Origin: TA-20 sp035935115
GTDB lineage: Archaea > Thermoproteota > Nitrososphaeria > Nitrososphaerales > Nitrosopumilaceae
Direction: 5' to 3'
Assembly (NCBI GenBank): GCA_035935115.1
Contig: DASYXK010000002.1
Span: 62,001-126,000 of the forward strand
Length of the DNA: 64,000 nt
Shown here in pieces: positions 52,643 to 61,719 of this stretch; the first letter of the stretch is position 1, and each line of letters starts with the position of its first letter. Both the position numbers and the translations under genes were made by a program. Below the pieces are notes generated by a model. It saw only the letters and a list, made by a program, of their open reading frames with translations. It did no database searches and had not been told where the DNA came from.

Positions 52643-53332
52643 ATGATGAAGATAAATGATCTGCGGATGATAATTGATGAGAGGGAGAAGAAAAGTGGAA
52701 TTCCTGATCTTCTTCGAGCAGTTGGGGTGAACATTGAACTCAAAAATCTATCAGTGGGTGATTATATTGTGGCTCCTGAAACCATAGTAGAAAGAAAAAG
52801 TATTCAAGATTTTATCTCATCTGTTTTTGATGGAAGATTATTTGATCAATGTAACAGACTAAAAGAACACTTTGAACATCCAATTATCTTGATGGAAGGT
52901 AATGTGGATCAAATTGAAGAACTTACTGAGAATCCCCTTGTTTTCTATGGTGCAATCTCATCAGTTGTTTTAGATTTTAAGATTCCAATCATTCCAACAC
53001 CAAGTGCATCACATACAGCAAAGCTTTTGATAGCTATGTGCACAAGACAGGAAAATAAAAAAGGCCCATTTTTGAAAAAAATAAAAAAATCAGATGATTT
53101 ACAAAAACAGCAACTATCTGTTCTTTGTAGTCTGCCTGGAGTAGGAGAAAAATTAGCAACTCGCATGCTAGAAAGATTCGGATCTCCAACTAACACACTA
53201 AAGGCATCATATACCGAGCTTTCAAAAATTAAAGGCATGGGAGAATCAAGAGCTCTTAGGATAAGAAAAATGCTTGATGCAGAAAACAAATCAAAGAAAA
53301 AAGTGGACCAAAAAACATTACATGATATCTAA
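52643..53332 (+). CDS. XPF/ERCC4-type structure-specific nuclease
   Basis: 229 residues, the short crenarchaeal-like XPF without helicase. ERCC4 domain: IIDEREKKSGIP, and the catalytic V-E-R-K-S-x2-D-F. A tandem helix-hairpin-helix follows (LCSLPGVGEKLATRML, LSKIKGMGESRAL). Acts on branched or flap DNA in repair. It ends the plus-strand operon. Confidence 0.92.
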   Translation: MMKINDLRMIIDEREKKSGIPDLLRAVGVNIELKNLSVGDYIVAPETIVERKSIQDFISSVFDGRLFDQCNRLKEHFEHPIILMEGNVDQIEELTENPLVFYGAISSVVLDFKIPIIPTPSASHTAKLLIAMCTRQENKKGPFLKKIKKSDDLQKQQLSVLCSLPGVGEKLATRMLERFGSPTNTLKASYTELSKIKGMGESRALRIRKMLDAENKSKKKVDQKTLHDI

Positions 53333-53368
53333 TACACATTCAAATATCTAACTTTGTAAACGAATGAA

Positions 53369-54124
53369 ATGATTGTTTCACACACGTGGCTTGTTGAACA
53401 CCTCGATGATCCTAATATTGTGATCCTTGATTCTCGCTGTAGTGTGGCGTATTCCTATGCACACATACCAAATTCTCAACCACTTGGTGTTGAAAAAGTA
53501 ATAATATCAAATCAGTATGGTGCCAATTTGGTTTTTGATGCAACCAAAACTGCAAACCTTTTTGGCTCTATTGGAATTGATGATGCCAAGACTGTTATAA
53601 TTTATGGTGATTATATGGATCCCTCATCAGCAAGAATTGCATGGACGCTGCTTTATTTTGATCATGATAAAACAAAAATTTTGGATATTGGTATTAGAGG
53701 ATGGCATAAAAAAGGACTAGCTGTTACTCGTGACATACCTACAATAAAATCAACCACATTTGTTCCAAAAATAAATACAAATCTGAGAATCGAAACTGAA
53801 GAATTAGTAAAAAAATTGATACTAATGTAATCATAGATGCACGCACTGCAAGAATTTATGGCAGGAAGGATTCCTAATTCTATTTTAATTCCATTTACAG
53901 ATGGTATGGGACAACAAGGATTTCTTTTCAAAGAAAAAGGAGAAATGGAAAAATTTTTTGAAGAACAGAAAATTCCAAAGGACAAGGAAGTGGTTTGTTA
54001 TTGTGCACTTGGGCATAGAGCCGCATATGTTTTTACACAACTAAAGATTGCAGGATATGAAAATGTTCGATTATACGATGGTTCATTTGCTGATTGGGCT
54101 GGAAGAAGACTTCCTCTTGGTTGA
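53369..54124 (+). pseudogene. Two-domain sulfurtransferase interrupted by two frameshifts
   Basis: The first frame (53369-53830, 153 residues) is a non-catalytic rhodanese domain. The second (53837-54124) is the catalytic one with CYCALGHRA. Joining them needs two repairs: one extra A in the A7 run at 53809-53815, after which the bases read VIIDARTAR, and a missing GA at about 53853, which restores EFMAGRIPNS. Together they keep the overall frame. Everything else is intact, so recent decay or sequencing error fits best. An intact paralogue lies at 55483. The 3' end overlaps nob1 by 42 bp. Confidence 0.78.
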
Positions 54125-54589
54125 TCTACGACTAAGATTACTTCCACAAATAGGACACTGTGATGTCTTTGAAAAGATTTTTTCACATCCGGGACAAAAA
54201 TAAACCCAATCCTTTATCTCTGTAATACCTTTAGTCATGATAGGAATGACTTTGAGGTTGAGCTGTTTGGCGGTATTTGATATTGCATAATCATCAGTAA
54301 TTAGTTCTCCGTTTATCTGTAAACACAGTGCAATCACAGAAATATCTCCTTTGGAAAGATTTTGAAAATCTCCAACTTCCCTTGCTTTTGCCGATACTTT
54401 AGTAATGTATTCCTTTTCAGGATCGATAATCTCTAATCTTTTTGTTTCAACAAGTATATTTAATGCATCATGATTTTTCTTGATGTGTTTTATCTCATCA
54501 AAAACAACAGGCGTCGTATAGCTTTTCTCTTGTGAGGCAAAAGGAATACCAGCATAAAAAGCACTTGCATCTAAAATTCTAGAAACCAA
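54083..54589 (-). CDS. nob1: rRNA maturation endonuclease Nob1
   Basis: 168 residues. A PIN domain (ILDASAFYAG, VVFDEI, LSKGDISVIAL, ITDDYAISN) carries the acidic residues for metal, then a zinc ribbon C-P-G-C...C-P-I-C near the end and a basic tail. Nob1 cuts the 3' end of 16S pre-rRNA. Overlaps the NAD kinase gene by 11 bp and the sulfurtransferase 3' end by 42 bp. Confidence 0.92.
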   Translation of the reverse strand: MVSRILDASAFYAGIPFASQEKSYTTPVVFDEIKHIKKNHDALNILVETKRLEIIDPEKEYITKVSAKAREVGDFQNLSKGDISVIALCLQINGELITDDYAISNTAKQLNLKVIPIMTKGITEIKDWVYFCPGCEKIFSKTSQCPICGSNLSRRSTKRKSSSSPISK

Positions 54590-55394
54590 GCTTGCTCATC
54601 TGTCTTAGACCGCGCTTTTTGATTCTTACAAATACTGCTTGTTTTTTGTATTTTTTTATGGTTATTACATCATCGTATCTTGCTGGTTTTATCACTTGGG
54701 CATCCATGATGATGTTAGAATCGTGAGAACTAAGTATCTCTATTTTTTCATCTGGGACAACTAGTGATGGTAATTTGTTTACTGGTGCAACTGGTGTAAT
54801 TATCAATACATCCAAACTTTCGTGCAATATTGGACCGCCAAGAGAATAAGAATGTCCAGTAGAACCGCTAGGTGTTGCAATTATCACACCATCCATTTTT
54901 TGTGTAACTGTATCGTTCTGAAATCTAATTTCAAAAAGGGAAGTCTTTGTAAGATTTTGCCTGTTTATGAAGATCTCATTTAGGGCAGGTGGAAAGTCTT
55001 GGCCATTACATGAAGCAACAACTCTGATTCGCTTGTCAAGAAAAATATTATCTGAAAGTATTTGGTTTATGGCAGCATCAATCTCTGACATTGTAATTTC
55101 AGATAATATGCCTCTGTTTCCACCTACGTTTATAGCCAAATTTGGAACCTCGTTTTCTAAATATCTGAAGGTACGTAAAGTTGTACCATCGCCACCAAGA
55201 GTTATGGTCAAGTCAAGCTTTGCATCCTTTAATTCTTCTAAATCGCCTACTTTTTTTGCGCCTTCTACCTCTACTGGAGAAATGGTAAAAACTTGAGATT
55301 TTTTTGCAAGCAGTTTCTTTGCCACTTTTTTGGCAGCATCCTCTGATTCTTTTGAACCAACCTTGCTTACTACAGCTACTCTATTAAGATTCAA
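54579..55394 (-). CDS. nadK: NAD kinase
   Basis: 271 residues. The diphosphate motif GGDGTTLRTFRYLE near residue 67, NEIFINRQ and the TPSGSTGHSYSLGGP segment are diagnostic. It phosphorylates NAD to NADP. First gene of a two-gene operon with nob1. Confidence 0.93.
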   Translation of the reverse strand: MNLNRVAVVSKVGSKESEDAAKKVAKKLLAKKSQVFTISPVEVEGAKKVGDLEELKDAKLDLTITLGGDGTTLRTFRYLENEVPNLAINVGGNRGILSEITMSEIDAAINQILSDNIFLDKRIRVVASCNGQDFPPALNEIFINRQNLTKTSLFEIRFQNDTVTQKMDGVIIATPSGSTGHSYSLGGPILHESLDVLIITPVAPVNKLPSLVVPDEKIEILSSHDSNIIMDAQVIKPARYDDVITIKKYKKQAVFVRIKKRGLRQMSKLGF

Positions 55395-55482
55395 GCGGAA
55401 AGTGGTATTCTATTTTCACATAAAAAGCATCTGATGAGGATAAAATATAAGGACCTCTCATGGTAACTCATTCTGGAAGAAA

Positions 55483-56328
55483 ATGAGTTATGCAAATCCA
55501 AATGTTTTAACAGATACTGAATGGGTATCAAAAAATATCTCAAATAAATCGATTAACATTGTAGAAGTTGACTATGATCCAGAAAATGGATATAAACAAG
55601 GCCATATCAAAGGTGCCAGTCTGATCTGGTGGAAACGTGACATAAATGATCCAATAAGAAGAGACATCATAAGTAAAATCCAATTTGAAGACCTTATGGC
55701 AAGAAACGGCATTACTCCAGAATCTGAAGTTATCTTATATGGTGATTTTAACAATTGGTTTGCCGCCTTTGTGTTTTGGATTTTCAAGTATTATGGACAC
55801 AAAAATGTCAAACTAATGAATGGTGGTAGAAAAAAATGGGAACTAGAAAAGAAACCATATACAAAAGATGAACCACAAATTCAAAAAACAAAATATGTAT
55901 CACTTCCACCTGATGAGGGACTAAGAGCATATCTATTTGATGTTAGAAGAGCAATTGATAGACAGGATACCGTACTAGTTGATGTACGATCTCCAAAAGA
56001 ATTTACAGGTGAAATAACAGCTCCACCGGAATATCCAATAGAGCATGCACAAAGAGGCGGCCACATTCCTAAAGCAAATAATATTCCTTGGGCTACTGCA
56101 GTAAACGATGCAGATGGCACTTTCAAATCCGTAAACGATCTAAAACAGATCTACGAATCAAAAGGTGTAATGCCAGACAAGGATGTAATATGCTATTGTA
56201 GAATTGGAGAAAGATCTTCTCATTCGTGGTTTGTCCTCAAATATCTACTAGGATATCCACAAGTAAGAAACTATGATGGTTCATGGACTGAATGGGGTAA
56301 CATGATCGGGAATCCAGTTGAAAAGTAA
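55483..56328 (+). CDS. Two-domain thiosulfate sulfurtransferase (rhodanese)
   Basis: 281 residues. The first rhodanese domain (YGDFNNWFAAFVFW in place of the Cys loop) is structural; the second carries the active-site loop CYCRIGERSSHS with the persulfide Cys. It is the intact counterpart of the frameshifted gene at 53369. The start is preceded by a TATA-like aaaatataagg about 35 bp upstream. Confidence 0.9.
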   Translation: MSYANPNVLTDTEWVSKNISNKSINIVEVDYDPENGYKQGHIKGASLIWWKRDINDPIRRDIISKIQFEDLMARNGITPESEVILYGDFNNWFAAFVFWIFKYYGHKNVKLMNGGRKKWELEKKPYTKDEPQIQKTKYVSLPPDEGLRAYLFDVRRAIDRQDTVLVDVRSPKEFTGEITAPPEYPIEHAQRGGHIPKANNIPWATAVNDADGTFKSVNDLKQIYESKGVMPDKDVICYCRIGERSSHSWFVLKYLLGYPQVRNYDGSWTEWGNMIGNPVEK

Positions 56329-56331
56329 GAA

Positions 56332-56634
56332 TTGAGCCAAGAACTTCCATTGTTAAAGAAAGGGATTTTCTATTTCATACGAGATGGTACTGATTCCATT
56401 ATATTGGAGGATAAAACAAAAAGTGGTCTTACAGTGCAGGAGCGATCAATTGATGAAAAATACAATGTAGAGGCAGAAAAAGGCATGATATATGATATGG
56501 ATGGTATTGGTCACAAAGTAGGAATCCGTTGGTTCTTTCCAAAAAAAGATTATGCTTTTGACAAGGTATTTTCATTTGCACAAGAAATGGAGCAGCGATA
56601 CAGAAAGATAAGGGAAGAAACCTGTCCTGACTAA
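56332..56634 (+). CDS. Hypothetical protein
   Basis: 100 residues, TTG start 3 bp after the sulfurtransferase stop, so probably in the same operon. Soluble, beta-rich, one cysteine near the end (REETCPD). No family recognised. A sulfur-related helper role is possible from position only. Confidence 0.55.
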   Translation: MSQELPLLKKGIFYFIRDGTDSIILEDKTKSGLTVQERSIDEKYNVEAEKGMIYDMDGIGHKVGIRWFFPKKDYAFDKVFSFAQEMEQRYRKIREETCPD

Positions 56635-56672
56635 GAAGCATTTTTAAAGACTTTTGAAAATAACACCAGTAG

Positions 56673-57629
56673 ATGTCTCTTCTGCTAAAAGACAAAGTCT
56701 ACACCGTGCAATCTACTACCGCTAAACGAGGTATCTATCCATTACACAGCTACAAACTAGGTATTTACAGACTACCAATAAAACTAGAAGATCAGTATGA
56801 AATTGATTCTATTGTTACCGGTTTAAAGAAAACCTTTGTGATGGATGCATTTGCTGACAGGATATATGCAACATACTATTGGAAGGAAGAGAACATGCCA
56901 GATCCAGATGCACCAAGTTACAAACAGATCGAACTTCAGATCCAAGTAGAAGTTGTTACAGGAGAAGTTGTAGATATGATCTATCAAATTTATCCAGTTG
57001 AAAAGTATGGCGATGCTCTTTGGGTCAAAGATTATAGAAAAAAAGCAGACACTAATGCAAAAATGATTATTGATACTATACTACGTAATACTGTTCTTGC
57101 AGATAAAATGACAGAATACTTGGTCAAGACAAAAAAGCTTTCTCAAGAAGAGGCCTTGAAAGAATTGGAAGCGATGACTCCTCTTGCACAAATTGTGCCA
57201 AACGCAAAGCCAAAACCAAAACCAGCTTCGCCACCATCAGGACAAGCTGTACAAACAGAAGCAGAGCCAGAGGTTAGTAGTGGGGCAAAACCCGGTCCAA
57301 TTGATGTGGGATTCAAGACAAAGCTAAAGGTAAGTGAAACATTTACTGCAACTTCTAGTGGAAATAAAATTAAGATTTTCGGTCCAAGAAAGGGTAATGA
57401 GGTATTAGGTATTTGGGGTGAGTATGTTTCTGTTGATTTTGATATTTGTATTGGCGACGGAGCTTGTATTGATGCATGTCCAGTAAAGGTATACGAATGG
57501 GCTGAATTCCCTGGAAATCCATCTTCTGAGAAGAAACCCTTGATGGCACGAGAATCAGATTGCATATTCTGTCTTGCTTGTGAAAACGTATGTCCTGTAC
57601 AAGCTATAAAAATATCAAATAAAGGATAG
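56673..57629 (+). CDS. Ferredoxin fused to a long N-terminal domain
   Basis: 318 residues. Residues 1-175 are an unknown alpha/beta domain; 175-205 is a Pro/Lys/Ala-rich linker (PKPKPASPPSGQ). The C-terminal 100 residues resemble the Sulfolobus-type seven-iron ferredoxin: CIGDGACIDACP has Asp where the second cluster cysteine would be, typical of a [3Fe-4S] site, and CIFCLACENVCP supplies the [4Fe-4S]. The histidines that bind zinc in Sulfolobus ferredoxin are not seen. The N-terminal domain may dock a partner enzyme. Confidence 0.8.
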   Translation: MSLLLKDKVYTVQSTTAKRGIYPLHSYKLGIYRLPIKLEDQYEIDSIVTGLKKTFVMDAFADRIYATYYWKEENMPDPDAPSYKQIELQIQVEVVTGEVVDMIYQIYPVEKYGDALWVKDYRKKADTNAKMIIDTILRNTVLADKMTEYLVKTKKLSQEEALKELEAMTPLAQIVPNAKPKPKPASPPSGQAVQTEAEPEVSSGAKPGPIDVGFKTKLKVSETFTATSSGNKIKIFGPRKGNEVLGIWGEYVSVDFDICIGDGACIDACPVKVYEWAEFPGNPSSEKKPLMARESDCIFCLACENVCPVQAIKISNKG

Positions 57630-57687
57630 TGCCTTCCTATCCATACAACTATAAATACAATTTTTAGTTTCTAAGGGTAGAGGGTTT

Positions 57688-59718
57688 ATGTTAATACATA
57701 CCTTCCCAAACCCATTAACAGAATTTCTGTTCAGTGTGTTTATAGGGATTGCCATTTTGATTACGTTCTACACATGCAATTTCTATTATCTTGTTTTTCT
57801 TTCAAAACAAAAACACAAATCACAAAAAACTAATCTAACTGATACACCGACAGTTACAATCCAACTACCAATTTACAATGAAAGATATGTTGCGGCAAGA
57901 CTTGTTAATGCAGTATGTGCTATGGATTACCCAAAAGAAAAAATGAATATCCAAGTACTGGATGATTCTGATGATGATACTTATGACATTTTAGAAGATC
58001 TTGTTGTAGGTTATCAAAAGAAAGGATTTGATATTTCACATATACGAAGGGAAAAAAGAAATGGTTACAAAGCTGGTGCACTTCGAAACGCAATGAAGTA
58101 TGTCAAAGGAAGTTTTGTAGCAATATTTGATGCTGATTTTATTCCGCCTTCCTGGTTTTTGAAAAAAGCAATACCTTATTTTTGTGAGCCTGAAATAGGC
58201 TTTGTCCAATGCAGATGGGGGCATGTAAATGAAGCATACTCTGCACTTACAAAAGCGCAGGCCCTAAGCTTAGACTTTCATTTTCTCATAGAACAAAAAG
58301 CAAAGAGTAACTCACATCTTTTCATGAATTTCAATGGTACTGCAGGAATTTGGAGAAAAGAATGCATTGATGATTCTGGTGGGTGGCACACTGCAACACT
58401 TGTTGAGGATTTAGATCTGAGCTACCGTGCTCAAATGAAGGGATGGAAGTGTGTCTTTTTGCCTGAAATTGTTGTAGATGCCGAGCTTCCAGTACAGATG
58501 AATGCGGCAAAAAGACAGCAGTTTAGGTGGGCAAAAGGCTCCATGCAATGTGCAGTTAAATTACTTGGAGATATTGCAATTAAAAAAATTCCAATTGATA
58601 CAAAAATTCAAGCGTTTGTTCAACTGACAAGACACATTGTTCATCCTCTAATGCTTATACAATTTCTTATAATGCCTATACTTTTGGCAGCAAAAATTAA
58701 CATCTACATTGTCAGTACACTCCCATTACTTACAATTGCGGCATATTTTGCCATTGGACCTCTAGGATACCTAATGATAATACGTGACTTGTGGGGAAAA
58801 AGCTGGAAATCAAAAGCACTAGCATATCTTTATCTCGTAATTTATTCTGCTGGCATGTCAGTAAACAATACTGTAGCTGTATTTGATGCATTATTTGGAA
58901 AGAAAAATGAATTTCTACGAACTCCAAAATATGGTATTGTAAACAAGACAGATGACTGGAGAGACAAGGCCTACAACCTGCCTTTTACAAAAACTACTTT
59001 ACTTGAGATATTTTTTGGCATTTATGGAATAATTGCCATCTTTGTAGCAATTTTTTCAAATAATCCTGTATTCGTACCTATACTTGGTATTCAAGCATTA
59101 GGATTCTTCTACATTTCTTATCTTAGCGTATCTCATTCAACATTTAAAAAGAGTAAATCGCAAAAACTACACAAGGTAACAAAGGCAGAGAAAATGGCAA
59201 ATGGATACTACAAACTTGCATTGGTTGGGATTATGGGATTTATCATATTTGGAGTTGTAGCTGCATTTGAAGGATACCAGAACTCTGTTTATCCTTTGGA
59301 GGAATCAAGAGGACTTTTAGTTAGAATTCAAGCAACATCTGATCCGCAGCAAGTGATGACGGATCTAAGAACTATCGAAGTATTATTGCCAAAACAAGGT
59401 AATCCTGTTTGGATATTTCCAACAGACTCAACTGACTTTGGTTTGATTCAAAAAGACCTGAGTACTATGGTAAATACTGTAGATAAGATTTCTACTTCAT
59501 CACAAAATACTGCTGATTTCAATACTGGCATGCAAAATGTACATCTTATGACTCAAGCAATAGATGCTAACTTGCTGGATGCAATTCCATACATGTACGT
59601 AAGCTTCTCTAATGTTGTGTTTAGCTCTGTATGGATTGCTGCAATCATAGGAATTTTTGCCATAATAAAACGAAAGAAAGAACGTCTAAAATCATATGAA
59701 ATGGCTGATGAAGTTTAG
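57688..59718 (+). CDS. Membrane glycosyltransferase, GT2 (cellulose-synthase-like)
   Basis: 676 residues. One N-terminal membrane helix, then a GT2 domain with D-D (QVLDDSDDDT), D-A-D (AIFDADFIPPSW), E-D (TLVEDLDLSYR) and Q-x2-R-W (QQFRWAKG), the processive polysaccharide synthase set. Several membrane helices follow (about 300-400, 430-480). A last loop of about 130 residues between two helices may lie outside, then a basic tail. Probably makes a cell-surface or lipid-linked glycan. Confidence 0.88.
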   Translation: MLIHTFPNPLTEFLFSVFIGIAILITFYTCNFYYLVFLSKQKHKSQKTNLTDTPTVTIQLPIYNERYVAARLVNAVCAMDYPKEKMNIQVLDDSDDDTYDILEDLVVGYQKKGFDISHIRREKRNGYKAGALRNAMKYVKGSFVAIFDADFIPPSWFLKKAIPYFCEPEIGFVQCRWGHVNEAYSALTKAQALSLDFHFLIEQKAKSNSHLFMNFNGTAGIWRKECIDDSGGWHTATLVEDLDLSYRAQMKGWKCVFLPEIVVDAELPVQMNAAKRQQFRWAKGSMQCAVKLLGDIAIKKIPIDTKIQAFVQLTRHIVHPLMLIQFLIMPILLAAKINIYIVSTLPLLTIAAYFAIGPLGYLMIIRDLWGKSWKSKALAYLYLVIYSAGMSVNNTVAVFDALFGKKNEFLRTPKYGIVNKTDDWRDKAYNLPFTKTTLLEIFFGIYGIIAIFVAIFSNNPVFVPILGIQALGFFYISYLSVSHSTFKKSKSQKLHKVTKAEKMANGYYKLALVGIMGFIIFGVVAAFEGYQNSVYPLEESRGLLVRIQATSDPQQVMTDLRTIEVLLPKQGNPVWIFPTDSTDFGLIQKDLSTMVNTVDKISTSSQNTADFNTGMQNVHLMTQAIDANLLDAIPYMYVSFSNVVFSSVWIAAIIGIFAIIKRKKERLKSYEMADEV

Positions 59719-59720
59719 GA

Positions 59721-60986
59721 TTATTGGATATTGAGCTCATGCCTTACTTCGTCGACTGCACGAATTCCAAACAAATCTCTAACCTGTTCAAGTCTCAAAG
59801 ATTCTTTTACAAGATCTGAGCCTAGCTGATTTATTAAAAGTCTAAACACATCGGTAAATCTAATTTCCCATCTATCTGCACAATCAAGTATTTTTGCTAC
59901 AGACCACTGCTTTACTTCTTGTGGAAGCGGCATTTTCTTTTCAGACTCGATAGAAAGCCTATCGAATAGATTTGCCATGTCTACTGTTTGATTAATCATT
60001 TTTTCAAGATCATCTAAAGTTCCATATTTTGACTCTGAATGCATACGTACGTTTGACTGGAACTCTGATAGCCGCAATAGTCCTATTACTTCACGTGACG
60101 TATTCTGGGATGTCTTATGAGTAATGTTACGAATATCTTGTAGTTCTTTGTAGATTTCATTCGTCTTTTTATGAAATTCTGATGTCGAGGCTACATTACT
60201 GTTTAACATTTCTGCCAAGTCGGTCATTTTTTCATCTATTTGTTTTGTTTTTCCAAGTATGTTTTCCCTAAAATTGACAAATTCCATTCCTACATTTTTA
60301 ATGTCTCCTCCCAGAGCAGCAAGAGAATCTGTCTTTCTAACTAATGAACCAAGTTCTATTCCTACATCTCTTATATCAGAATTTAAATTGAGGAGAGGCT
60401 CTGTTTTTGAGACCACCGAATCTATGTTTACTTTCAAGTTTGCAATGTTTTCTTCTAGACGTGATACGTTTTCTGTTTTTACTGCTACCTGTTTAATTTC
60501 ATCTCTTATTTTTTCTGTTTTTTCAGCTACATTCATTATCATTTTTGTATTGTTACGAATTGAATCAAGGCTGTCAGCAACACTTTGCATTAATTTGTTA
60601 GCATCAGGCATGGATTCTTGTTTTTCACGTATCTTGTTGACTTGGTCTTGAAGTTTGTTTGTCTGCTCGTTTACTTTGGATATTAAATTAGAATGCGCTT
60701 TTACTTGGCTTAATCCAGTAAACAATTTTTGTGTATCTTCTTCTAAGATATTTACTTGCCTTGAATATCGTTGAATTTGTTCTAACGATGATCCAATTGT
60801 ATCTATCATGGTTTTTAGCGAAATGAGTATCTTCTGATTCTCCGCAAAAATTTTTGACATTGATTTTACTTCTGTAGCTAAAGTCTTTGTCGCATCAGAA
60901 ATAGAACTCATTTTTTTCAAAACATCAGAATTTGAATTTTTTTTTCCAACATTCGATGGTACTTTGCGGCTAGAATGTTTTGTCAC
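59721..60986 (-). CDS. Long coiled-coil protein
   Basis: 421 residues. Residues about 30-320 are almost entirely coiled coil (heptads rich in I, L, K, N, S; for example VNIDSVVSKTEPLLNLNSDI), preceded by a basic Ser/Lys head. The last 65 residues form a compact domain (WSVAKILDCADRWEIRFTDV). No membrane helix. A scaffold or chromosome/cell-structure role is possible. Convergent with the glycosyltransferase, 2 bp away. Confidence 0.75.
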   Translation of the reverse strand: MTKHSSRKVPSNVGKKNSNSDVLKKMSSISDATKTLATEVKSMSKIFAENQKILISLKTMIDTIGSSLEQIQRYSRQVNILEEDTQKLFTGLSQVKAHSNLISKVNEQTNKLQDQVNKIREKQESMPDANKLMQSVADSLDSIRNNTKMIMNVAEKTEKIRDEIKQVAVKTENVSRLEENIANLKVNIDSVVSKTEPLLNLNSDIRDVGIELGSLVRKTDSLAALGGDIKNVGMEFVNFRENILGKTKQIDEKMTDLAEMLNSNVASTSEFHKKTNEIYKELQDIRNITHKTSQNTSREVIGLLRLSEFQSNVRMHSESKYGTLDDLEKMINQTVDMANLFDRLSIESEKKMPLPQEVKQWSVAKILDCADRWEIRFTDVFRLLINQLGSDLVKESLRLEQVRDLFGIRAVDEVRHELNIQ

Positions 60987-61060
60987 TTTACATTAGAACA
61001 AGACCAGCCGATAAAAAAGTTCGTTTTTAATGATGGCTTTTGAAGAAAAAAGAACCAGAA

Positions 61061-61168
61061 TTAGTTGTTTACTAGTTCTGGATCATGAAGTACTTCATGG
61101 AATGTTTTTTGAACTAAACCAGTTGCGGTTTCGATAAACTGCTTGGGGCAGTATTCACAGGTTAACAT
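61061..61168 (-). CDS. 35-residue C2H2-like zinc-finger protein
   Basis: Reads MLTCEYCPKQFIETATGL, then HEVLH and ends ELVNN. The pattern C4-x2-C7-x16-H24-x3-H28 resembles a C2H2 finger with a slightly long loop. A TATA-like actattaatagt (61188-61200, minus) is about 26 bp before the ATG, the leaderless spacing. A perfect palindrome covers the start region. No other gene is visible in 60987-61232. Confidence 0.6.
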   Translation of the reverse strand: MLTCEYCPKQFIETATGLVQKTFHEVLHDPELVNN

Positions 61169-61172
61169 ACTA

Positions 61173-61189
61173 TACCGTACTGTACGGTA
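61173..61189. promoter_or_regulatory. Perfect operator-like palindrome before the small zinc-finger gene
   Basis: TACCGTAC-T-GTACGGTA: 8-bp arms, fully complementary. It lies between the TATA-like box and the ATG at 61168, so a bound protein would cover the transcription start, as a repressor would. It is unrelated to the 18-bp island palindrome. Confidence 0.6.
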
Positions 61190-61232
61190 CTATTAATAGT
61201 CGGGTAACTTTGGAATGACCTTGGAAAACAAC

Positions 61233-61613
61233 CTAACTCTTCTCAAGTTTGAGCGAAGCCGAGTTGATACAATACCTCTGGTTTGTAGGTGCTGGGCCAT
61301 CATCAAAGACATGACCTAGATGAGCACCACAATTCTTGCATATTACCTCTATTCTTAACATGCCATAGCTAGTATCCATCTCACTTTTCACATTGCTTTT
61401 AATGGATTCCCAAAAACTAGGCCATCCTGTACCTGAATCAAACTTTGTATCAGAACTAAACAGATCTACCCCACAACAAACGCATTTGTAAATTCCTTTT
61501 TCCTTACAATCGTTGTATTTTCCAGAAAATGGATGTTCTGTACCCTTGTTTCTACATATTTCAAATTGTTCTGGTGTGAGTATTTTTTTCCAATTCTTGT
61601 CTGATTTTTCCAT
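61233..61613 (-). CDS. msrB: Peptide-methionine (R)-S-oxide reductase MsrB
   Basis: 126 residues. Zinc cysteines C-x2-C in KCVCCGVD and ICKNCGAH, the GTGWPSFW signature, and the catalytic Cys in RYCINSASL. It repairs oxidised methionine. A single gene. Confidence 0.95.
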   Translation of the reverse strand: MEKSDKNWKKILTPEQFEICRNKGTEHPFSGKYNDCKEKGIYKCVCCGVDLFSSDTKFDSGTGWPSFWESIKSNVKSEMDTSYGMLRIEVICKNCGAHLGHVFDDGPAPTNQRYCINSASLKLEKS

Positions 61614-61719
61614 TCTATACTAAGAATGTAAATTTGGATATTAATCTTTGATCTTATAAAATTCGCCTGCAGAAAATTGAATCGGACGAATTATAAATCG
61701 ATAAAATCTCCATTTCATC

